Source: Haemaphysalis longicornis
Taxonomy: Eukaryota; Arthropoda; Arachnida; Ixodida; Ixodidae
Direction: 5' to 3'
Assembly (NCBI GenBank): GCA_013339765.2
Contig: CM023448.1
Location: 327,823,441 to 327,887,440, forward strand
Length of the DNA stretch: 64,000 bases
Shown here one piece after another: positions 55,832 through 64,000 of this stretch (position 1 is its first letter; each line of letters opens with the position of its first letter). Position numbers and translations under genes: made by a program. The notes beneath the pieces were generated by a model. The model was not told the origin of the DNA and ran no database searches. It saw nothing but the letters and a program-made list of their open reading frames with translations.

Positions 55832-57085
55832 GTGTTGTGCTGTGTAGGTGCACTGGTGTGAAACGCGTGCATCGTGTGGCCGAAGGCGAATGGGGAGGAG
55901 CCGCGAAGGGATTCGTTACCTTGCATAAAAATTTAAAACGTTTGGTCGTCCGCAGCTTCCGTACAGAACTCACGATGCACACTACAACGTTTGTCAGTGG
56001 CGAGAAACGTTTCATAAAGCGAGGGAAAGTTTTACTTTCCGTTTCTAGCAAACATTGTGTAGAGGCGATATTCACCAAACATGCAGATTTCATAGTGCGG
56101 AAGATAGGTTCTTTGTGTACATGCATGTGCGCCGTTCTCAAGCCGGTGTAGCCAGCGAGCTCAGGCGCAATGGAAGAGCCTAGGGTAGTCCAGAAAAGCG
56201 TTTTAATTCCGAAAACTGAAGTAAAAGTATGAGTGAGGTTTGCTTTGGTGTGTAGTCTTGCTGTTGCGGGAGGAAGGATACCTGGAGTCTTGTACATGAG
56301 GACACTGCAGGGTGGGGTGCTGGCTGACCTGGTACGGGAAAAAGAAGCGCCGACTGGTCGAAAATGTTCCCACGCACCGTTCTCCTCCGAAGGCAGCATC
56401 TGAAAAAGAAAAAAACGGATTCACTGAAATTGGCCGCTAAAATGACTATAATTAAGACAAGTTTTATTTACTCGTAATTATTTAACAGTGAAGTTGTAAA
56501 CGTTACGGAATTCCCGTCTGCTGTCAATACGTGGCCGTTTACGGAGGAAGAATTGTTGGAGAAACGGCTGAAACTCTTGTTTTATGAAAACGATCTCGAA
56601 ACAAGTTTTAGTCGAGATTATCCGCTTAGACAGCTTCAACATACACCGAGTTTCATCTACTTTTCGTTATTACATTGTTCATGGTGAAGTTGTAAATGTC
56701 CGTCTCCTGTCAACACATGGGCTTCCACGGGAGGGAAACGGGTAGCCCCACATTTATCCTCCAGAATGAAACTGTAGCCATCCCAATTTTCATTCGGCTA
56801 ATTAGGCAGTATCCTCAAACACAAATTACCAATGTGTTCCGTCCACTCCATGAACTGACACCCGAAATGCGCCCAGCTTTACCGGTTCTTTTTACAGAGT
56901 GGGTGGACACAATTTTTTTCTAGCGTTCCCTTCAGCGAAGCAACAGCTTGACAGCATATGTCAAATCCACGTCAAATCTAACCACTGCGCAAAGCCACGC
57001 CCGAACCACGGCAGTCACGCCGATTGAAACTGGCGGCATTCCGCCGCAGATGAGCTTTCCCGATCCCTACGGGAAAATAGCCTTG
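55832..57085. other. Unassigned sequence including a dispersed tandem family
   Basis: Other than the 197-bp-period family at 56480-56720, I recognise nothing. An 85-125 codon frame on each strand at 55786-56399 lacks known domains. Confidence 0.35.
56480..56720. repeat. Dispersed tandem family with about 196-bp monomer (second locus)
   Basis: GTGAAGTTGTAAA occurs at 56488 and 56683. AAACGGCTG at 56562 aligns with the 23.7-kb locus. Confidence 0.7.
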
Positions 57086-57516
57086 CATAAAGCCAGTCCT
57101 TCAATGCCTTTCTGGTCATGAAACTTCGCCGTCACGCTATGGGAGAGCTTCGTTCGCTGCCGCGCCGCGGCGCTGGTGTCGATCGGAGGGCAGCCGGGGG
57201 CGTGGTCAGAGCGCGTTTGGCAGGGAACGGACCACGGAGTAAGATAAAACAGACGCTCGCCGCCTTATCAGCAGTGCGCTTTCGCTTCACGTGTCGTGGG
57301 CCGCTCAAATGGACTTATTTTGTGAGTGGCGAAAAAATTTGGTGCGAACGGGCATGCTGCTACTGCGTTCCTGCCTGCCGGTCTGGCTTACACAGCAGCG
57401 GCGGCCGCCCGATGCCCTCCGATCTGCGGTGGCGCCACTCGCAATAGCCTTTGTCCCCGTACGAAACTTGGCCGGGAGTTTCATGACCAGAGAAGCATTG
57501 AAGGACTCTGATAAAG
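57086..57516. repeat. Inverted repeat with 40-bp arms around a GC-rich 350-bp core
   Basis: Arms 57086-57125 and 57477-57516 pair at roughly 85%, including GTCCTTCAATGC and CTGGTCATGAAACT. It could be a MITE, though I see no target duplication. Confidence 0.7.
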
Positions 57517-57758
57517 CGTTGGAAGAGCCCCTGACCAGCCGTGATGATAGCAAAACGGCGTTTCTTTCCTGTCGGCGATAAGAAAAGCAGCAGCAACGAG
57601 CGAGCCGGGTGAGCTGACGCCGCATTCGACAGCGCGCGCTGACGTGCACTTTTTACAAGCTTCCCGCCGCTCGCAGGCTCCGTTTTACCAGAGTCCAATG
57701 CTTTTAAGGACTCTGGTTTTACTTTCGGGGCATTTGTGCTGGCACCACGCTCTGTGCC

Positions 57759-57911
57759 CAGGGCCGTACCCAGAAATTTTTTTCGGAGGGGTTATAAATT
57801 TTTGGGGAAGGGGGTAGTTTTTGAAAGCAACAGTAATATTGTTTACGTGCGCCGGAAAAGATTTCGGGAGGGGTTCCAACTCCCAAAACCCCCCCCTTGG
57901 GTACGGCCCTG
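57759..57911. mobile_element. Short hAT-like MITE
   Basis: Perfect 14-bp terminal inverted repeats, CAGGGCCGTACCCA, enclose 153 bp. No convincing 8-bp duplication remains. CAGGG ends are usual for hAT elements. Confidence 0.75.
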
Positions 57912-58650
57912 TAGACTGTGCCGAATACTTATTTCGGGATTGAGCGAGGATGGGTGGAGTACTAAGTTTTGGTGCTGCTTGAAATAAATAAGTGTCCTAG
58001 TGAGAGCATACGTAACCTTCTGGCAACCACGATGACATGGGCAGGCCTTGGGCACGGCCAAATGAGGTCGTACACGGGACCACGTGAACAGGGAACGAAG
58101 CCCAGGAAGAGGATGCCCAATGCGCCGCACATCCGGGTATACCAGCGAAATAAAAAAAAATGTAAGAAACTCCCGAATCGGCAAAGCAGTCAACTCACCG
58201 AGAACGGGTTTCAGGGATCACGCCAGGCGGGAACACAAGGTAAGCTGGAAGGTAACTCAGTTGCACACAGAAGCGCCAACTACGGGGGGCAGTGGGCTCG
58301 TGCCCCCCCCGGGCGGTTTTAGGGGGGGCAGAGCCCCCCCGGGCCCCGGCTGAGGATTTTTTTAAGGGCTTGGCTCGGCTCTGCGCCCGTCGACACGGAC
58401 TGTTGGCCGTCCTGTCTGCCAACTATTTTTTAAATAGGGGTGGGATCTTGAAAGACATTTTTCCGTCCCCCCGATAGGCAGGGGGAAACGCAGGGCCGTG
58501 TCGCTTTTCTTCACGGTGAGTTAGACGTGCTCAGTGTGCGGATTGTTGACAACAATGTAGCGCTGCGCTTGGATATGGTGGCTTGAAGGGTGGCCCTTGG
58601 CTTCAGCAGCACGCCAGCAAAGCGACATTTTGTCGGGAGCATAGGTCGGC
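57912..58650. other. Unassigned sequence with G/C-run MITE-like debris
   Basis: Runs of G and C at 58300-58355 resemble the inside of hAT MITEs seen nearby, but without paired ends. Confidence 0.3.
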
Positions 58651-58651
58651 G

Positions 58652-58826
58652 CACTCACTCATGAGTACACTCAGTTGTACTCAAACTCACGAGTGAGCAC
58701 GATGATGATGAGTACACACCCAGATTAAAAAAGTGAGTATGATGACGATTGAGTACAGGGGTAAGTCCACTACTCGTGAGTAAGAACTCATGCTTGCACT
58801 CGTGAGTACATGCACTCGTGAGTACA
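58652..58826. repeat. Minisatellite of ACTCRTGAGTA palindromic units
   Basis: ACTCATGAGT, ACTCACGAGT and ACTCGTGAGT recur at irregular spacing, with ATG-type trinucleotides between. Confidence 0.8.
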
Positions 58827-60239
58827 GCAGTGCAAACAAGTTCTATCAAAAACCTAAGTCTGGACGCACGTGTACGAGTTTCAGACATTTAGCGGTGGCG
58901 CTGTGCTGCTTAACTCTCAAGGATGGTAAAATCAGGCAACGAAAACTGCACCTCCCTCCTTTCCCTGTCCTTGTTTGGCGCTGTTAGCGTTTTTCGGGGG
59001 TCGCTCGCTAAGGGGTCGCGGTGAAAAAAGAAAACGAGGGGGTTATGTCCCGGTGGGAAGCACGGCCACAGTTGCTCTGTTTCTACGGCACCTGTTGTTT
59101 GGGAGCAGTTATTTTTGTTTACAAATCCCGGCCGGGAACGCGTAGCTGCTTCGTTCCGCTTGCTTCATTCAAATTGTTTTAGGGGCATTCCGGTGGGGCT
59201 GCTCACAATGCATGCCCCTACGCGCACCGAAGTCGCTCTTTCCGGTCTTAAGCAGTTTTCCCTAGATCCATGTCATGCTCTGGAGTTTCGTGAGCGGAAC
59301 CCCTCATTTAAACAGTCGCAGTTAGTTTACGTGATTCGCGTCAAAATTTACTGCATGGTTTCGTCAACCACATGTGCTCCCGTTTTGAAACTTTTTGCTC
59401 AGGTTTTGGTTTGGACTATGTCCTCGTTCTGTCCATTTACAAGTGAGCATATAGCCCCACCCTGCAGGTTGTGGGGTTTTAATCGGACATCATAATGTCC
59501 AGTCGAACGCGTGTGACGCCCTTTTTTCGCCTCGCATATTTTGTCGAACAGCGCTGGCATCTTGCTGCTGCAGGAGCGTTTTGCTTTCGAATGGCAACCC
59601 GATGCGCTGCTTTTCATTTATGCCACCGTGTAATGATGAGGGTGACGACGACGGTGAATTTCGGTGGTTGTTCTTCCCCTACTTTCATCTGGTTTACTGG
59701 CGGGGCGACCACTCCTCGCTAGCAACTTGTGCCGAGTTTAAGCTCGCACTGTGGAAGGCCTCGTGAAAGGGCCGTTTTATATGATGAACGCCAACGCCAG
59801 ACGTTGGGTTTTTACCTTTAGCTCCCTCTTGGAACGTCTCGTAAAACATGTTGCTTGCCCATAACGACGCCACCGCACTTTTTTATCGATAGCTCTCAGC
59901 TTCATCAGCGCTTCTCGAACCAAAAGCTGTAGATTTCCCCTGTGCAACCAACCCACCAACACGGAATACAGTGACGTCAGTGCAAGCTATCCGCCCCCGA
60001 AAAGCCTGTCTGCAAACTTTGTTTTCGAGGTCACAAAACACGCCAGAGCAGTTGGCAGTGCTGTAACGGCTGCCAAGCACCGGCAGCCACTGGGTGCACT
60101 GCGGCCGTCGACTGCGAGCGATACCCCTCCCAAACCTCCAAAACACAAAACTGTTGGGACTGGGCCTCCCAGCTCATCACTACTGTTGCGACGTTGCCCT
60201 GCCCAGTCCGCTATCGACGCGGCGCAGACCATAGCGACG
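58827..60239. other. Unassigned sequence
   Basis: No domain, structured repeat or RNA gene recognised; open frames overlap on both strands. Confidence 0.35.
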
Positions 60240-60700
60240 AAGTAGCCAAGCTGACGGTTATTTCAAGCAGCATTTATATACAATATATACAAAGGTAGCA
60301 AGAGCGTTACATGGCTAAGACAAGCGCGATAGCACTTCTCAACTCAGGGCCTTTGATGAGATGCCGCCGCACCACCGCTGCTTCCGGGCTGGTTTTATAC
60401 CCCCAGGGTTCCGTTGCAGCCGCGTGCAGTTCCAATGCCTCCAGTCGGAGCTATCACTGGCCGCATTATGAATCTGGCGAATGGAGGCGAAGCGATTGCG
60501 TCAGCCGAGCCGCCACGACCGGGAAAGGGAAGGCGACTCTGCGGCGGCGTCTCCAGGCGCTACTTGCTGCGTGTCTGCGGGGATTAGTTCGTCCCAGGCA
60601 TGATTTGGTCCAGCCGTCGCGATGGGAAAGGGAGAGCAGACTCGGCGGCGCCTTTCCCTCTAAGTCGCGGCACGTCTGACGCGGGCGGTTTGACCTAGGC
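60240..60700 (-). mobile_element. Possible solo LTR
   Basis: On the minus strand a GTATAAAACC TATA box (about 60400-60391) is followed by a GAGTTGAGAAGTGC region and an AT-rich TATATTGTATATAAATGC stretch that could hold the polyadenylation signal, a Gypsy-type U3-R-U5 layout. Ends and target duplication are not identified. Confidence 0.35.
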
Positions 60701-61130
60701 GCGAATCAACCCCGCCATCGGCACGTCGCCAGGTGCAGCGAATTTGTGTCGGGCGCTCTGGCACAACACACACACGGATACAAAAATGAGTGGTCAAAGT
60801 CAGACCCGTTTCGGGGGCTCTTAACGGAAATGAACATAGCAGCGCGTAGCGCCCCTGTCGTGTCCCTTTCTCGTGTTCCTTTCTTTTTACCCCCGAACCC
60901 CGAACTGCCCATTAAAATAAAAACAAATCGACTCGTTTTTTTGTGCTGATGGTTCAGTCATGCAATATTTTTGAATAAATGTGACCAGTAAAACACGTAT
61001 TCAAAGAAATTTCTACTGGATGCGTCAAACCGCTGACGTTCACGGTTCATAGATTTGCGGGACGTCTTATTTGGGGACACCTCGTAGTTAGCCGACACAA
61101 TGTAAAAGGCCCTCATTGCAGCAGGTGCCC
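60701..61130. other. Unassigned sequence
   Basis: Nothing recognisable apart from short frames. Confidence 0.35.
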
Positions 61131-61133
61131 ATT

Positions 61134-61205
61134 ATGATGATGATGATGATTAGTGGTAGCGTCTTTGTTGCGGGGTGATGACGTGTCATCTCATAGGGAC
61201 CCCCC
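61134..61205 (-). mobile_element. 3' tip of a CR1/L2-like LINE
   Basis: The minus strand reads GATGACACGTCATCACCCCGC...ATCATCATCATCAT, matching the 3' UTR end at 2807-2864. Only the last 70 bp were inserted, typical of severe 5' truncation. Confidence 0.7.
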
Positions 61206-61341
61206 CACCGCTTCCTTCTCCCCTTCCTTCGCCGCTGCGAGGCGCACTCCAGGTCTGCCCCCCCCCCCCCCCCCCGGAAAAATAAGAAGTCTACGCCACT
61301 GGTTGCACAGTAGCCGAGAGAAAAACCGAAACAGCTTTTAA

Positions 61342-61440
61342 TAAAAACAGCGCAAAGGACGGGACACGAGTGAAAACAGACAGGGACGGGCGCTGTCCCT
61401 GTCTGTTTTCACTCGTGTCCCGTACTTTGCGCTGTTTTTA
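61342..61440. mobile_element. Fold-back hairpin, 46-bp arms with one mismatch
   Basis: Arms 61342-61387 and 61395-61440 differ at a single position around a 7-nt loop (GGGCGCT). Outer ends are TAAAAACAGCGC. It has the same overall design as the hairpin at 7108-7219 but unrelated sequence. Confidence 0.9.
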
Positions 61441-61848
61441 ATGGATTCCTACCGACTCGCCCAGCTTCGCACTCTCGAAACAGCCTTATTTGTCTAGAAA
61501 ACCTATTACAAACAGCGGCCAGCTAAAGACAGGACAGATTTGAGACGTGTACCTGCCTGATTAAATGCCCATAGTGAGTGTTTGCGTGAACGTGAACAGA
61601 AATGAGAGAGTACGCAAAGGGAGGGGAACGCTCGGTAGACTGCAGTCAGGCGAGATGAAAAGAACGAGGACAAAGAAAGCGAGCACTCGCCTTTGCCGCC
61701 TCTTCGGACAGCGTCGGAAGCGACGAACCGTTGAGCAGGGATCCTTGCTTCAGTGGCGCTAGACGAGTTTGGCGAGAATTCCGAACGCCGTCAGCGTACA
61801 GCGCACGCCATGACATTGCCTCAGTGTTGCGGAATTACCACTCCGGAA

Positions 61849-61985
61849 TTGGAATGATTCCGGAATCATTCCACATTTTCGCGACCACGGAATGGAATGG
61901 GAATGGAATGGCGGTAATGCTTGTAGGAATGGAATGGGAATTGAATTAAGAGCATTTTGCCCGGAATGGAATGGGAATGGAATTA
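61849..61985. repeat. GGAAT-rich minisatellite with a perfect palindrome
   Basis: GGAATGGAATGGGAATGGAAT blocks at several points. GGAATGATTCC followed by GGAATCATTCC at 61851-61872 forms a perfect 22-bp palindrome. Confidence 0.85.
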
Positions 61986-63738
61986 CGTGTATTTTTCCAA
62001 AAACAAAGCGCTTTTCCTTCCATGCGTTGTTGTTCCAAAATATGCAAAAATAAGCAAAAGAACCCACTAGCCCAAGTTCAAACATTAGTAAGCCAGAGCC
62101 TTGAATTTAACAATAACGCAGTACTGTTAAAATGGGTTGGCTGATTACAAGCATGGTATATTTATAAGCTGCGAGCCCACTACAATGGACCTTTTTTCAC
62201 GGACTTTACAATGCTATCCACCATTTCAGGTGATTGAACCTTGAACATTGTTCTTTTTTCGATTATTCCCTCCCTTCCTTCATGCCCCTTTCCTTCCCCA
62301 ACAGGGCATTCATGCCCCCTCTGATAATAAAGGCATTCCTCCTCCTCCAGTACCAGTCCCTCTAGCGGCCGCCATGGCGAACAAAAATGGCAGTAAGGCA
62401 CGCCCCCGAAAAAGTTTGCCTTTCGGAGAACTCGTGCATAAAATATCCTGGTCCTGCAGTCCCCCCCCCCCCCTTGCGCTGACCCGTCACCCGTACCTTT
62501 CACATGAATGTCACGGTAGCAGGTGCATGTTCTCGTGACTAATCTGCAGTGTTCGAAGCGCCCCTTTCTGTTTTTCTTTTTTTCATTTTGGTTAACCCCT
62601 TCACTGGCAGCCATGTGCTGGCAGAGTGGTCAGCCTCAAAAGTCCTTGCGCCTTTTCGTAGAAAGCCATTATTGTGGGCACGTACGAACCCACCACGAGG
62701 TGTCGAAAGAGAGAGAGAGAAAAAAAGAAAACGAGCAGCGCTAGACCACACCGTGGCTAGACCGTATAGCCGCTCCCTAAGCAGAGAACTGAGGGGCGCC
62801 CTTTTGATTATTTTGCCCGAGGCGCCTGCCAAGAATGGCGGACGGGCAGCCCGCGCATGCGCAGATCGCTACTGGAAAAAGGTCCATTCTGTCTTCCGAC
62901 AGCGCTGATACGAAGTTCGTCGCGATTCTCCGCGTAATAACCGCGGCTCTAAGCCGTTGGTGTCCGTCGTGGGGAACAATGGCGTTGGCATCCCCCTCTC
63001 CCACCAACTGCGCCTTGTAATTGTTTGCCTTGGCGGCATCTTCGCCCCGGCTGCGAGCTGTCTCCCCACACTTCAAGTTTCTTTTTTGCTTCTGGAACCT
63101 TCGGCAACTCGCATCACACCTCGCCGACAGCGAGACGCTGGCGCGATGCTTGTGTTCGCCGCAAGCTTTCGCATATCAGCTTACGCGACATCTCACCTCG
63201 CTCTCCCCCCTCCTCCCCCAGGACCTTTTGCAACACTATCCCTTCTGTCTAGACACTCGGACGCCTTTGCCCGAAGCAGCGTCGACGAAGGCCTAAAATA
63301 TTGGTTCGGGAATTCAGCCGAAACAGGAGAGCCCATGTAATAGGAACTGCGGCCACGGCTGCGCCTCCCAGCTCAGACGCGGCGATTCGCGGACGAAGTT
63401 TCCAGATGGACGAAACTTCCAGACAAAATTTCCAAAAACAAGAAGGTCGGTGCTACCACCTTCCCCAGTACGGGATCACCTAGAACCAGATGCCTCTTCG
63501 AAAAGTTCTATCACGAGTCGGCTGTTCCCTTGGAGGAGGGGGGCGCCCATGCCGGCCGAAACAGTGAAAACGGGGACGCGGTTCCTTTGTGGCCCGTTTT
63601 CAAAGAACTTTGTTGAGCTACGTCCCTGTCTCACTTTCCTGTCTAGGGTTGTTAAACTCGCATGTATATTCTTCTCCAAACACGTCCCCCTACTTGCCCA
63701 CTCTGGCTTGCATTTTTGCTGGTTTTCAGATGTACACC
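61986..63738. other. Unassigned sequence, possible LINE 3' tip
   Basis: AATAAAGGCATTCCTCCTCC at about 62323 resembles a LINE 3' end, without a readable coding part. The rest contains C-runs, short purine tracts and overlapping frames with no known domain. Confidence 0.3.
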
Positions 63739-63770
63739 CCCCCCCAAAAAAAAAAAAAAAAAAAAAAAAA
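63739..63770. repeat. C-run followed by poly-A (about 27 A)
   Basis: May mark a retroposed 3' end, but I cannot define the element. Confidence 0.8.
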
Positions 63771-64000
63771 AACTGCTTGGCTTCTCTATTTAGAGTCAAA
63801 CCGTCCTGCCTACTTCACGGAGAGCCAAATGCGTTACAAAAAAAAAAGAACACGTGGACATTCATTTTCTGCACCTGTGACGAACTTTCTTACGAGACAA
63901 ACTGGCCTATGACGAATGATCCTATGTCACCAAACGGACGGCCTTTTACGAACTGTAAAATGTGCTGTTGGGCTAGTTGGTGCATTACGAATTACGAAAA

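Noticed and set aside
59883..60232. Overlapping minus-strand frames next to the possible LTR as gag coding sequence
   Set aside because: No zinc knuckle, protease or other retroelement motif could be seen.

Overview
The window looks like nuclear DNA from an arthropod, most probably a hard tick (Ixodidae). There are no dense bacterial-style genes. Real coding sequence is sparse and split by introns. Most recognisable sequence is decayed transposon: LINEs with RNase H domains, an RTE-type LINE, tRNA-derived SINEs (one resembling the tick SINE I know as Ruka), TIR elements and long microsatellites. The species call rests on this repeat repertoire, so it is an inference.

The only host gene I can support lies on the minus strand. 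An exon at 990-691 encodes part of the extracellular ligand-binding domain of a natriuretic-peptide-receptor / receptor guanylate cyclase family protein. A signal-peptide exon at 32899-32636 ends in residues that fit the start of the same domain. Both boundaries are phase 0, so I propose they are exons 1 and 2, separated by a first intron of about 31.6 kb. Later exons would lie left of the window. Sequence from about 33 kb to 64 kb would then be upstream flank.

Layout. 1-1 kb: exon 2 and a short perfect hairpin. 1-32.6 kb (proposed intron 1): a CR1/L2-like LINE fragment; a SINE; a pogo-like MITE (4696-5369); a degraded LINE unit present twice (6836-10003 and 16866-18976), the first copy carrying a nested younger LINE and a fold-back insertion; another LINE (14050-15715); a Ruka-like SINE (19098); repeat blocks at 20-25 kb including one with a TATA/initiator pair; a rearranged LINE (27.0-29.3 kb) with an inverted reverse-transcriptase segment; and a LINE ORF1 remnant with three zinc knuckles. 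32.5-33.3 kb: exon 1 and a CpG-rich 5' region. 33.3-41 kb: hAT-like and other TIR elements, a pseudogene-like conserved fragment, and a pair of inverted arms of about 350 bp around nested insertions. 41-46.8 kb: an E-box-rich minisatellite, two RTE copies facing each other, a long palindrome, and two more LINEs. 47-49.1 kb: a decayed IS630/Tc1/mariner-type transposase with exactly 82 residues between its second Asp and the Glu (DD82E), the most unusual coding relic here. 51-64 kb: one LINE, TIR elements, a possible LTR, minisatellites and hairpins.

Nothing suggests an operon or multi-gene system. The interest lies in the transposon biology (DD82E transposase, LINE rearrangements, shared LINE 3' ends that may seed microsatellites, fold-back insertions) and in the proposed split receptor gene. 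Coordinates of repeats are by eye and usually good to within about 10-30 bp unless a TSD or TIR fixes them.
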